A stretch of DNA of 64,000 nucleotides from Lichenostomus cassidix. Lineage: Eukaryota; Chordata; Aves; Passeriformes; Meliphagidae. The stretch is from assembly GCA_008360975.2 (NCBI GenBank), contig CM039211.1, positions 50,528,077 through 50,592,076 of the forward strand. The letters are read 5' to 3'. Position numbers and translations under genes: made by a program. Below, in pieces: positions 25,252 to 37,142 of the stretch. Numbering within the stretch: the stretch's first letter is position 1; each line of letters begins with the position of its first letter. Below the pieces are notes generated by a model that did not search any database, was not told the DNA's origin, and saw nothing but the letters and a program-made list of their open reading frames with translations.

Positions 25252-27065
25252 CTGATAACTTGTAATTGCCAACATACACACAATTAGGAGGGGAGGTGTT
25301 TCCATGTGCTGACAAATGCCGTGGGAATTAATGAATAGGGCACAGTTGTTATGCTGTTCCACACATCTAACGTGGGATCATAGCAGTCCAATGTTTTGCA
25401 CCTCTGAATGCCAAAGTAGCCTCCAACCACATACAATTTGTTTCCAGATGCCACTGCATGGCAGCTCATTCGCTTCGCTGTCACATCTCCCACCTTAGTC
25501 CACTGGTATGCCTCACTGTTGAATTTATAAGCAGAGCATGCAGAGAATTCAGTATCTCCACCCATAATAAAAATCTGGTTTCCCAGAACAGCTGCAGCTG
25601 TGTAGCGCCAGGGCTGGGGGCAGGTGGCTGGTACTGTCCATCTGTTTTCACACTGATCATAGCACTGAACTTTGGGCAGCTTGTCATGGCTAACGCTGGT
25701 ACCGCCAAAAGCAAACAGCTTCAGCTTTGCACTGACCACAGCTGCATTGCTCACTCCCTCTCGCAGCGGGGCAACCATGGTCCATTTGTTGGTCACGGGG
25801 TCATACTGTTCTACTTGCTTTAAGGACACTGAAGGGGAAGCTGGAAGGCAGCCAGTTGCTGCAGTGTGTCCTCCTACGACATACAAACAGTGCTTAAGTT
25901 CGGCAGAGCCATGGCCAAACCTAGCTACCAGCATGGGAGCAGCTTTCGACCACTCCTCATGAAGGGTGTCATACACCCACACATCTTTGGAGACTCCATT
26001 TTCTGATCCTCGTCCCCCAGTGATATACACTTTGCAGCCTATGGCACAAGCACTGAATTCTTTCCTTGGGCTTGGAATGTCAGCCTTTGGAATAATCTCC
26101 TTTGCCTTTTGATCCACCAAATACAGCTTGTCACACATAAAGGTTTGGCCACCCAAAAGAAAAAGTGAATGGCCAGTTTTTCGGGGTCTGGCACACAAGC
26201 TGGTGACCACTCCATCATTCTGTAAGATCTTCAACTTGCACCTTATTGATTCTTCTACAATTTCCTTGCTTTTCCGTTGCTTGGTGATAAGTTCTTCCAT
26301 GGCCACATTCTCCATAAGGTATATGGCTGGCAGGAGGGCCAGTCGCACTGTCTGCAGTAGCTCTGGCAGGTAGCAGTGACGCTTACTTAGATCATAGTTG
26401 ACCCAGTTGATAGCTGATTCATATACTAGCCTTTCATCTTCAGTTTCTAATTCTTCACTGGAAAGGAGCTGCACTACCATGTCTTTTGGCAGTTGGAGGA
26501 AATCTTCACCTTTACTGATACTCTGGAAGTTGCTAAGGCACATCCTCCAAGAGAGTTCATACAGCTTGGTACACTGATGAGCATCTGACAGCAGCAGCAT
26601 GCCAAGACAGTTGGTGGGATGAAGGTTTTTCTCCAGAAATTCTGCACAAGCATCTCGAATATCCTGAAACTCCAGCATGTCACCAGCCTCCAGCAGTGAC
26701 TCTGCATTTTCCTCATTGATGATAACCCTGGAGGAATATGCATAGTCCAGAAGAAGCTCCAGGACTTCTGGGTGAATCGAATTGTGAAAGTTAACTTCAC
26801 TGTCCTGGCTCTCTTTAAGTCCTCCGCTGAACATTGCTTCAAAATAGCGGCTACAAGCGGCTAGAACTGCTCTGTGGCAGGGGAATGACCTGTTTCCAGC
26901 ATGGAGAAGTACATCTGTAAAGAGACGCTGCTGACGCAGAAGGTTCAGGTGAGTAAGGACACTATCAGCATAGGATGACTTGTGGAACAAGTATATGTTT
27001 ATGGAGCCAGTACTGGCCCTAGACTTGCGATTTTCATGCATGCTGACTGACATTTTCTTTCACAC
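25252..27065 (-). other. ENC1: ENC1 coding exon 2 boundaries
   Basis: The exon begins at 27065 after a good acceptor (TTTCTCTGTTTATAG|GTGTG), 12 bases before the ATG. It ends at 25252, 32 nt after the TAA stop, at the donor CAG|GTAAGA. It therefore holds the entire coding sequence plus only 12 nt of 5'UTR and 32 nt of 3'UTR. Confidence 0.75.
25284..27053 (-). CDS. ENC1: Ectoderm-neural cortex protein 1 (BTB-Kelch), complete
   Basis: A 589-residue protein in one uninterrupted exon, the same length as mammalian ENC1 (KLHL37, NRP/B) and nearly identical to it. The N-terminus begins MSVSMHENRKSRAS. A BTB/POZ domain spans about residues 31-142 (FTDVLLHAG, FPCHRAVLAACSRYFEAMF), a BACK domain about 147-250 (NCLGMLLLSDAHQC), and six Kelch repeats about 296-585, each with the GG doublet (for example LYVVGGHT, IFIMGGDTEF, LYVVGGYFG). 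In the family, BTB-BACK mediates dimerisation and CUL3 binding while the Kelch propeller binds substrates or actin. ENC1 acts in neural differentiation, in cytoplasm and nucleus, and has been linked to NRF2 control. The paralogue KLHL25 was considered and rejected: residues such as NIYLFHKSSYADSV and TAATGCLPASP fit ENC1. The ATG at 27053 has A at -3 and is preceded by an in-frame stop six bases upstream, which fixes the start. Confidence 0.98.
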   Translation of the reverse strand: MSVSMHENRKSRASTGSINIYLFHKSSYADSVLTHLNLLRQQRLFTDVLLHAGNRSFPCHRAVLAACSRYFEAMFSGGLKESQDSEVNFHNSIHPEVLELLLDYAYSSRVIINEENAESLLEAGDMLEFQDIRDACAEFLEKNLHPTNCLGMLLLSDAHQCTKLYELSWRMCLSNFQSISKGEDFLQLPKDMVVQLLSSEELETEDERLVYESAINWVNYDLSKRHCYLPELLQTVRLALLPAIYLMENVAMEELITKQRKSKEIVEESIRCKLKILQNDGVVTSLCARPRKTGHSLFLLGGQTFMCDKLYLVDQKAKEIIPKADIPSPRKEFSACAIGCKVYITGGRGSENGVSKDVWVYDTLHEEWSKAAPMLVARFGHGSAELKHCLYVVGGHTAATGCLPASPSVSLKQVEQYDPVTNKWTMVAPLREGVSNAAVVSAKLKLFAFGGTSVSHDKLPKVQCYDQCENRWTVPATCPQPWRYTAAAVLGNQIFIMGGDTEFSACSAYKFNSEAYQWTKVGDVTAKRMSCHAVASGNKLYVVGGYFGIQRCKTLDCYDPTLDVWNSITTVPYSLIPTAFVSTWKHLPS

Positions 27066-30000
27066 CTATAAACAGAGAAAAAAAAACTAATATAAATGAA
27101 AGTCAAATTCATTATTTTTACATATCAAAAAGTGTGCCTATCATTCACTATAGGATGGGGGAGAAGAAGCCTTAATTTATAGCTAAGTGGACAGAGAATT
27201 ACATCTACCTTTGGCATGCGTTTATTTTTTGTAAGCTGAGATTCATAAATGACATAGTCTAAATTTGTTGCCCAAGAGCAGGTTTATCTTGGGAAACCTG
27301 ATCTCCAACTTTCATAGCAATACAGTAAGCAAGTAAGTTGGAGAAAGAAAAGGAACCAGGACTGATTTTCTCACCCTTCCCCAACCTAGACCAGCTGATT
27401 CATTACATACATACACATGCACACGCTTGAAACATTCTCCTGTACTGAATCATAGCAGGAAGAGCTACCAGACAGAATACCTAAGGAATGTCAAAAGCTG
27501 CATAGGGAACAAAAACCTACTAATCCCATTAGGAAGCTTCCCTTTGGTATAGTGATTCCATATGCAACAGCACAAAAAGAAAAAAAAAAAAGAATTTTGA
27601 AATAAAACCCTAGTATCAGCCATACATTTAGACTTGTGTAACTAAAAAAAGTTCTACAGATTCTACCTGTATTCCACAGAATTCAGTGGCTGCCTGCTAT
27701 AGTGATACAGCATAGACACAGGCAGAGTCAGCAGAAAAACATGTTTTGACTACCAGCTGAAGTCACTGATACACTGCCTCTGAAGCGACCTGGAAAGTCA
27801 GGTCCTCAGAGCTTAAGACATTAGTTCATTCTGCAGTTTTGAGGAGGCATAAAACAGAAGACATATCCTATCCTGTCCTATTCCTAACTGACAAAACACT
27901 GTTTGGATCCTGTTTAGAGGTGAATGTTACTGTTACCTGCCTTTATTTGCAGGTCTATGTATAATTACAGCAGCAAGTTTCCAGATTTAATTAAGAGTCC
28001 TGCCAAAATGGTACGGAGTATAAGGAAACGGAGGAATACTGGCAGCCATACAAAGTTAATGGCCAAAAAGCCACTGTGCAAATAGCAGGAGATTAAACAT
28101 ACAGAACTCAATGCAAGCTGTGGCTACTGTAATAATCTCACTTCTCTATCTTCAAACTGCAGAGAGAAAATTCAGAAAAAGATAAGAACCAAACTTGCCT
28201 AATTATTATGGAATTTATATGTCCAGAGTACCTTTTACTACACCTTCAAATAAAGAACTGGCCAAAAGGTCCACCTGGAAAGCAGGCAATGCCCTAAGTC
28301 AGTGCATGACCTGGGGTCACTTGTGAAGGTTTTTAATGTGGATATACTTTAGTCTCATGCAGATATTTTCATATACTTGAGCATCTTTAAGCAGTACAGA
28401 ACTGCAGAATTTCATTCCTACATTCAATGCCTCAAGATAATACAAGAGCTTTGCAAGCCTCAAAAATAGCATTTTTAATACATGTATTTTTCTAGAGTCA
28501 TACGACCAGAAACACCAACAAAATCAAAACCATGTGTTCAATTTGGACAGCAGCCTCCATTTCAGAACAAGAAATCTGTGTACAGGGAACATGTAACACC
28601 TGCAGATTAACTGCAGCACAGCCAGTACCATCCTCCTCACTATCCATACAAATTGATTCACTAAATTGAACACCAAGTCTGTGATACACCTTTCTCTTCA
28701 GTTACCACAAAAAGGCCCCCAAACCCAATTTAAAGTGAGGAATAAAGAGACATCTTACTGTAAAACTACCATAGCCCATTTCCTTTAATCTGAAACACAA
28801 TTTGCCTGATGAAACTTAACTGGGATTGAAAAGAGCAAGTAACACAGCCCAATATATGGTGCTCAATCTAAAATCCTCCAAAACAAAGAGGAGCTCTACA
28901 TGCTAGAGTATCTGTCTCACTCTACCATGCAAAAGTTTAGGAAGGTATCTTACCAGTGCTCCCTAGACCAATTAAATGCGCTAACCCTAAACACAGAAAC
29001 TTAAGGCAGCGCATATGTCTTCAATACAAACTCTTTTACAAGGAAAATTAAATTACCTTTAATGAAATTGTATTGTCTGGCAAAAAAATACCCAGATGGG
29101 ATTCTAGGACCTTGAGCATTAATCTCAGACTAAAACAACCCACTTAACCTATAGCCAAAAATATGATATTGACCATTTACAGTTTGAAATCTCCCGGAAC
29201 TGAAGGACTACAGAAAGGTCATGGCCTGAAATACTAGTATACAAGCTGTTTGAAGGCACAAATAGGAAACTGAACACTTTATTGTGATTTTTTCAAACTT
29301 TTCCAGGCACTTTACTATTTTAAATGCTGTTATGACGCAATGCAAAGTATTCACAGGATCTCTACAGGTGGGTTTTCCTCACACTGAGGACCTACTCCTT
29401 CAAGGTTCCTCACCAGGGAGCAGGATGGGAGCTAAACATCCCACTGATCAGAGACAACAGAATAAGCAGGATCTGAATACGCTCATGGCCCCCCACTCTC
29501 CACTCCAATTAACTGAATGTGTAGACATCACAGTCTAGGTATGCCAAGATCTCTATGAAAACACAGGTCCTCTTCTTTTCCCACACATACTGGGGGAATT
29601 CAGAGTATACTGAAAACTTTCTTTTATCATGAACCCAGGGTTCAGAAACAGGGCAGGTAAAGTTCACATCAGAGGCTGCAAATGTAGGCATTTAGATCTT
29701 TCACCAGGCTGTGTACTCCCATGAGCACCACTTGTTCAGCACCATTCAGAATGAGCCCATAACCACAACAAAATAGAGGCAAACATAAAAAAACCCCACC
29801 CTGCAGTTATGCATACGTTGGAGGCTAGTGAACTACAGACCACATGCAGAGGGGAGGAACAGATCACTGTCTGTTACCCAAGCCCACCCACAGCCATAGC
29901 AACAAATACAACCGTAAAGAAAAAAAAAATAAAAAATTGTAAAAGAACCACTCTTGAACGGCTACTGAATAAGGCACTCAGCATTTCACTATAGTAGAAG

Positions 30001-31626
30001 ACTTAGTGTCTCAGTGAGTAGATTTCACATATGCTGGTCTTGAACTGTTCCTGCAAGATTGCCTTTCTCATCGCAATGTCATCTATTGAGAGGAATTCAA
30101 AATACGCCAATTCACATTTAAGATAAGCTAACATATTTCCCCAAACAGAAAAAAGATACATATCTATACATATCTTTTTCCTCCACTGTGGTGCTGAGAT
30201 GAGTTCACACGTGGACTAGCTGAACAAACACTCTTAAGCAATTATCATCAGTCACTAACAGGCAGTGTTTCTCTAAATATCCTTTCTGAATCTCTGGCAA
30301 TTAGGTCAATACAGAATCTTACAAGAATATAAAAATGTCAAAATGACATCTCCAATTTCTCCAGTGCTGGAAATTGTGCAAGCCTCATATACTTCAGGAG
30401 AGGTAATCTACAGTCAGTGATCAAGTGCTCATCTTGAATAATATTAGCCAATTCCCTTCAGGCATTTTTTTCCTTGGAAATAGTACTTGTATGCAAAAGA
30501 CAAGAAGTGGTCAGTAAATTACAGATATAGATTTTATCTAGGAACAGAGGTTGAACCAAGACTTTGATTTATAATTACACTTCAACAGGCTACTTGTCAC
30601 AGCAGCCCAGTAGTAAACACTACTTTAAACAACAGCTCCTTGTCCTACTTAACAGTTCTACAGCATGCAGGTCTCAGCCTAAATCAAACGAAAAATTAAG
30701 TATTTTCAAATTACTGACACATCCCTGATGCACGCTCATTTTCATATGACCGCGCAATTACACGGTGGTGGCTGCGTTTTTCTTTAGAAACAGTGAAACA
30801 GCTGAAAGAGAGGAAATCTGCTAATTATCCCATCGATGTAACTAAAACCGCTTTCAATTGCTAAATCTGCACCGATACTATCAGTTTGGCAGAGGCAAAC
30901 CGCGACCCTGCCGAAAGTCTTCAAACTCAGTGGCTGCCTAGGACCTGCAACGAGACAGAAAGCAGAACACGCTGCTCCTGCTAGGAATGCACTACAGCTC
31001 ACCACATGCAGACAAAGAAACGCAACTCTAAATTCCCCTCAGTTCGCTCCATCAAAACGCCTAAATAACTCCATCTCTGAAAACAAACTTGCAGGGCTTC
31101 TTCCCAGTGTGATATAAAAATCAGTGCGAGAAGCTAAAATGCATTTGGTTTCCTTTATAGAGCAATAACCACGTGCAAAAGTTTCTGTACCGGCGCAGGG
31201 AGAGCAGCGCCGCAACCAGCTCAGGGAGCAGCGAGGCGCTCTTTCATTCCCTGCCCTGCCTCACGCCCGCTGAGGGATGCTCCGGACCGCCCGGGGCCCC
31301 AAGCAGGAAGCTGAAGCCCACCGGAGAGGCGAGCATACTTCGTAACAGGAGCCGACGCTTTCCGAGGGCAGCCGCGTACCGGAGACAGCAACCACCGCGG
31401 ATCTACCCACCCGCTGCCCCGTGCCCCGCTGGTCCCTAGCGTTCCGGACAGGGCGGAGGAGGGCCAGGCTCCGGCTGTGCCGGGGGCAAATACGGCAGCC
31501 CGGCTCCAGCCGGAGAAGCACCGCAGGCAGCGCGGCGGCAGCTCTGCCCCCCAGCTCTGCCCCGCCGCTGCCCGCCCGCCTCCCCTCCGCGCCCGGCGCT
31601 GCACCGAGTCGGAGACACCAACTTAC
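27066..31626 (-). other. ENC1: ENC1 intron 1, in the 5'UTR
   Basis: About 4.6 kb bounded on the minus strand by the donor CTGCTGCT|GTAAGT at 31627/31626 and the acceptor TTTATAG|GTGTG at 27066/27065. The interior is ordinary AT-rich non-coding DNA up to about 31.1 kb, then enters the CpG island. I see no gene, RNA or intact repeat inside it. Confidence 0.75.
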
Positions 31627-31680
31627 AGCAGCAGCTCCCGGGCGAGCGCGGAGGTCCCTGGGCGGCGCAGCGCCGCGCAT
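31627..31680 (-). promoter_or_regulatory. ENC1: Upstream ORF of ENC1, exon-1 part
   Basis: An ATG on the minus strand at 31680 opens 18 codons (starting MRGAAPPRDLR) that end exactly at the exon-1 donor. Splicing to exon 2 adds one Val codon and then TGA (27062-27060), six bases before the ENC1 ATG and in the same frame. The uATG has C at -3 and C at +4, a weak context, so most ribosomes would probably scan past it. The expected role is mild translational damping; this is an inference that depends on the splice model. Confidence 0.5.
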
Positions 31681-31865
31681 GGGAGGGAAGCTCGGCTGTG
31701 CCGGCTCGGCGGTGCCGCGGAGACGCGGCGGGCGAGCGGCAGTGCCGGGCGGAGCTGGTGCCGCCGGCGGGAGGCGGGTCGCGGAAGGAGGGCGGGAGGT
31801 AGGGAAGAGGGACGGAAGGAAGAAAAGAAGGGGCTGCTGCTACTGCTGGCACGCCGGCCGCCGCT
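31627..31865 (-). other. ENC1: ENC1 exon 1, non-coding (predicted)
   Basis: The 3' boundary is a full-consensus donor (GTAAGT on the minus strand, 31626-31621). The 5' end near 31865 is inferred from the TATA-like element about 30 bp upstream and is uncertain. The exon holds one upstream ATG, at 31680, whose frame continues for exactly 18 codons to the splice junction. Confidence 0.6.
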
Positions 31866-34468
31866 CTGCCCCGGCGGCGGAGCGGAGAAGGGGTATATGG
31901 GCTGGGGGCGGGGGGAGCGTTTATGCAAAGCCTGTGAGTGACAGGCGGGGGAGGGACGGCAGGACGAGGGCAGCGCGCTTGCAGTCGCTGTCCCGGCGGG
32001 CGGCTGGGAAGGTGCAGCGCGGCTCTCGCGTCTCTCCCCGGACGGGGATGCAGGACGGAGTCCGCTGCCTGCCCTGCCTGCTCGGCGCTGCACCCGGCCG
32101 GGCGGCGTGGGGACGGCGGAGCAGGGCGGAGCAGCCATTCGCTGTACGAGCTCCTGCCCCGCGCTCGGAGTGAACACGGACTGCGCCCCGCTGGACACCG
32201 AAACAGCTGCGCGGGATGGGGAGACTGCGCGGACCGGAGGAATCTCGATCCTCACGGCGTGTCCCAGTGGGCGGCGAAGGCCGAGCAAAGCAGGCGGTGG
32301 GAAAGCCCTCCTTAGCGCCCTGGAAGCGCGGAGGAGCCCGGGCATCGCAGGCGCTGAGCCCGCTGCCGGGTGCTGCTCCTCCCGCGGAGCTGTCGCGGAG
32401 ATACCGCGGGCCGGGCGAGCTCTCGAGAGGCCTTCGCAGAGCTGCCGCCTCAGAGCTGCCCAGTGGAGTGCTCCCGCAGCTCAGAGCGAAGCCTGGCTTT
32501 AATTATTTCCCAATTTAAAAAGCATGCGAAAAACGCATTTGTGCAAAAGGCCGATTTCAACAATAAACATATTCTAGACATAACAACAGTGTTTACATAT
32601 TGGTATTGTGTGACTCTGTACAAGAAAAACACAAGGTACCATGCGAAACATTACACATCTTGCTAATTTACTATTTGCTAATACCACATAAAGCAATGGT
32701 ATTAGTCTAAACAGGCTTTAAGGAAGATAAGAACAATTACTCAAACCAGCAGGAAGCTTCTTGTTGAATATGTAATAATTTGGAGAATTTGCTTATTCCT
32801 CAAAATGTTACCCAAACTTCTGTTCAAAAAAAAAAAAAAAAAAGAAGGAAAAAAGCAAAAAAAAAAGCAAGCAATTTGCTAACATACTGAGGATTATTTA
32901 TATTAATGTTGCTGGACTCCAGAGTCTGCAGATAAGCACACACTTAGTGTACAGCAGGACACATCTGTAATTCTAGACAGCCGGTGGGCATATGCAAGCC
33001 TGGAGAGCATGGCTGAACAGGGAGCAGATGAAAGAGTAATTTGTTTCATAGATTATTTCTTTTTATGATACTGTTTTATTACAACATGAAGTATTGCAGG
33101 TTGCATGGTCTAAAAATGTTGCACATCTGTATGTAATAAAGTATGTTTCAAAGTTGTTTAGGTGTGAGAAGCTGTTGTAAACAGCCATGCACAAGGGGTA
33201 TTCACAGACAGCAATGTTCACTGGAGTCATGTATCTGTAGAAGATTTTGGATTAGACTGAATGTTCAACCTTTGTTGCACATTGCATTGTCCATATTATG
33301 AGTACAGGCTTTTCCTTTCATCAAAACATAACCATAAAATGCCTTGATCCTATTTTCCCACACTTCCCCCGAACTAAGCCTTCAGATATTCCACCCAAAT
33401 CCTGTCCATTGTGGTGGATCTTCCATAATCTGGTGTCAGTCGGTTTATCTCATTCTATGCAACTGAAAACAGAGGGACATGTTACTTCATACAGTGTCAG
33501 AACAAACTTTGAACAAGCAGAGTTATAACTATGAGTGATGAACCAAAATGATAGAATAATGTTTCCTATCTATTGCTTAGCAACATCTGAACTATAAGGA
33601 ATGGTCAGTGAAGAATGAGATCCATAGAGAGGACAACAGATGGGGCTTGCATGGATGCCCACAGCATGCAGATTTGGACAGTGCCCTCTATGAACAAAAT
33701 AGGGCAATAATCCTGTAAGTGAGTGACCAGATGAAGTACTGATCTTCCTTTTCCTCCATGAAATGAGGAACCTGTTGAAGTTAATCAGGGCAGAATGATT
33801 GGATGAAGCTGTAAGTCATCTGTGGGGGAATCAAGTACACAGCCAGATTCTTCTGTGTGTGTACAGCAGTGGTACTGGTAAGAGCAGAGAGAAGGAGAAG
33901 AAAAATGAGCTCCACAGTCCATGCTTACAAACCACAACAGTTGAACAACTTGAAGGTGCTCACATGAGCTCTTTTTTGTGCTAAAGTGGCAGAACACCCA
34001 AAGTGTTTCTTCTCCTTTCTGCACAGGAGTTAGAAGTAGATGGCTTTTTCTGAATAGAGGTTTTAGTTCATTTAGAATAAGAATGTTTGTTTTGCTAGCA
34101 TGGCAAAAACACTCAACAAATTAACTCAGTCCAACACAAATCTTTGGCCTGGTTTTTGTTGGTCTGAGAATTAAGTCACATCACATTTAAGCACTGTTCT
34201 GGTTAAGCCAGTTTTGTAGATGGGCCAATCTGTATTTTGACATTGCTGAAAACAAAGCTGGCCTAGCCTATTCCAGGACATAGTTTAACATGCCCGCTGA
34301 ACTAGTTGAAACATGTTTCTCCTAGTATTCATATGCCAGGATAGATAGAATCTTTTCAGTGTTGCTAAATATCATGATTTTATCACAAATCACAAGATAA
34401 TTGGCCTTTTTCTCAAAGCCTCAGCTTCTAGAGTCATGTGAAATTGATAATCTCTTAAGCTTAGTATT

Positions 34469-34490
34469 GTTTGTTTGTTTGTTTGTTTGT
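34469..34490. repeat. (GTTT)5 microsatellite
   Basis: A perfect tetranucleotide run on the plus strand. Confidence 0.95.
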
Positions 34491-37082
34491 AATAAGTCTG
34501 AGAGAATGAGTATGTGGCGTGAAAGTGTAGCCTTAAAATACAAAAAGCATATAAACCCCTAAATATTTTCATTTTACTCTCTATAATTAAGTGCTACATT
34601 TGAATCTGAAAACATTGGGGTAGGGAGAACTTCGTTCAACTCAAATCCAGCTTGCCTGCTATGCAGAGAACACTGCTATTTTAACTAAATTATTTCACCT
34701 TGCGCTTTATTTAAATTTGTTTGACTTCTGTGTTGAGACAAGTTCTTGGAACTTTGAATGTATAGCAAACTTTATCATATGGCTTTATTGTCACTTAAAT
34801 GTTTTGCAGGTTTACCTCTGTAGCAGAAAGATCTCCCAGATTACCCTAGCAGCAGCAGCAAGAGTTCTAACAGTGGCAGAGCTGTACTGGTAAAATAATC
34901 CATTTACCAGGGCAGATTATTTCATTTGGGCGATGGAAATATGTATTTTGTTTTGTTTTGTTATTATCAGCTGCATCTAAACTAGCAGGGTTTGCCAGTA
35001 CAGCTATCTTGGCAAGCCTTTTAAATGCAAACAGGCAGTATGTGCCTGCAGCACAGTCTGAGATCTCATTTTTAATGCTATTAAACAGCTGTGTCTTGGG
35101 CTTTTGCCTTGTTAGACTCTTTTTAACCACATTATTTTGTTCAACTGCTAAATAAACAGTATGGGGTTAAATGTATTAGTGTAATTTATCTTCTTTCTTT
35201 CCTAATTTACACTTTGAATGTATTAATTAGAATAATTTAATTAACAATGTACAATAGCAGTACCAGTGCCAGACCTCTCCCAGGGGGATGGGGCCAGGAG
35301 CACCCCTCAGTGACCCACACGTGCTTTTCTTATCATTTGCCTTTGATGTGCTTCTCCAGGCTGGCCTGCAAACAGAGATTTGCATGGATACATCACAATG
35401 CATTATAGTGCTTGTTTAGTGCTAGAGACATACTACAAGTGTTGGGGAGGTGAACATTCAGTATTTCTTAGCAGCAATTACACCAGTTTATCCACCAGAA
35501 TCTGGGGGTGAGAAAACCTCTTTGCCCTGTTCTTCCTTTCTCATCTGTATGTGTGTTTATTTTTCAAAATGATTATATTCAGTCAGGCTGGCCCTTAGAT
35601 GTCATTCCTCTATAGCAAGACAGCTCAAACAAAAAAGAAGCGAAAATACCTGCTTCTGTCTAAACCAGCAGCATGAAGGGGCAAATATTGGTGTATATGA
35701 CATGTAGCTGCTCCTCTCCAAAAATATCAGTGTGATAAAGGTTGTGAGGTGTGAGTCCCTTGTCACTTTTAAAGTATGTGAACACTAGCCCACTTGAAGT
35801 CAGTGAGTTATGCCATCTTATTATAGGAAAGAGACAGGAAAAGTCAGTCCTCAGTTTCCATTTAAGGGTGAATATGTTTTCTACAAAAGATTTTCAGAAG
35901 GGTCAATTTGGCTGTAAATAATGTAATAAATATGGATAATGTCTTCAATGAGAAATATTTTCTTTTGAGGTTTCTTGCTTCTTAGGAGAAACGCTTGTAA
36001 AGCCTGACTATTGCATCTTGTCCAGAATTCACAATTTCAGCAGTAAGTACTTACAAAGAAAAGGAGTATTGAGAAAAAAAGTAGCTCTCAAAACTCTAAG
36101 AAGCTACTCACTTCTCTTTTGTATGTAATTCCTCTGTCCATCTTAACCTTTTCCATTTTGTCTTGCTCTCTGATTACTCGAAAAGTTTTTGCCACCTGAC
36201 ATTTTTAACCTGTTCCGTATAGTCTGTTCTCCTTCTTAGCAAGACAAGTGATTTCTGTTCACAGAAGAAAACGATGATGATGACCCACCTTTGAGCAGGT
36301 GTCATTAGTAAGGGGTCCCAATTATTACTGATATGCAAGCCCTTCCCAAACATGTGGATCAGCAAAGGACTGGAAATACCACTGCAAAGAGAGAGTGGCT
36401 GCTGCCACTTCTTACATCACTCATGGTGACATTTGGCAAAAGTCGTATGCTCATTGTCAGGAGATTTCAGTTCCCTGTGCATATCTTTGCTGGCTATTCC
36501 CATCTCTTAACAGCGACTCTACACCGGGTCAGTTTCTTGCATCTCTACAGGAGCTATCTCCAGTCAGTGCAGACTCCACGCCGTGCAGCAGCTTCCTTTT
36601 CCTTCTCGCTAAGTAGCAGTGGCCCCCAGTGGTGACAGCTAAGGTGGCTCCTTTTTTCGGGTTTCACCACGCTGCACTGAAAGCCTTCATGCTGTAACAA
36701 ACTTGGCGTAAGGACTTGTGTGAGTTTCCCACATCTTTCACTTCTGCAGTGACCACGGGCCAATTTCTCCTGACCGCCACCTCCCCTCCGAACTGACCAA
36801 CACCGATGAGGCTTTGAGAATAGGGGCATACATTGAATTATTCTCTTAGATGTTTAGTCTTTAAGAAGGAACAAAATAATTTAAATAGTACAGCATGTCA
36901 TCTGGTGAGACCCCTAAATGATGGAGACATTTGGCTTGTCTTCATCTTTTGTGTTAGTATTAAAAGCCAGAAGACAAAAGTGTATTCATTCAAACAATTG
37001 CTTTGGCATTTTAAGGACAGTAATACAGCTCTAAGTAACTATTCTTATATTGCTGAGTAGCATTACCCATTTAAATACAAGG

Positions 37083-37142
37083 TATTTAAGGATTTTTAAT
37101 ACTTAAGGGCTATTTAAGGACTTCATTGAATGTATTTAAGGA
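37083..37142. repeat. Three spaced copies of a 10-mer
   Basis: The decamer tatttaagga occurs at 37083, 37111 and 37133 within 60 bp, suggesting local slippage or duplication. Confidence 0.8.

Larger units (their letters stand above)
31180..32480. promoter_or_regulatory. ENC1: CpG island at the ENC1 promoter
   Basis: About 1.3 kb of GC- and CpG-rich sequence contrasting sharply with the AT-rich flanks, covering the predicted ENC1 first exon. On the minus strand a TATA-like element (CATATACC, 31899-31892) with adjacent GC-rich blocks predicts a start site near 31865. An octamer-like ATGCAAAG (plus strand, 31923-31930) lies just upstream. Long open frames on both strands here are a by-product of GC content. 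Because the island extends about 600 bp upstream of the predicted start, divergent non-coding transcription toward HEXB is possible. Confidence 0.85.

Noticed and set aside
25284..27053. Assignment as KLHL25 (ENC2)
   Set aside because: Length is the same, but N-terminal and Kelch residues follow ENC1, and the neighbouring HEXB is the ENC1 neighbour in other vertebrates.
31221..32518. Many overlapping frames of 100-250 codons on both strands
   Set aside because: They lie in the ENC1 CpG island where stop codons are rare; they are rich in Arg, Ala, Gly and Pro, overlap each other and show no domain or conserved motif. Some also begin at non-ATG codons.
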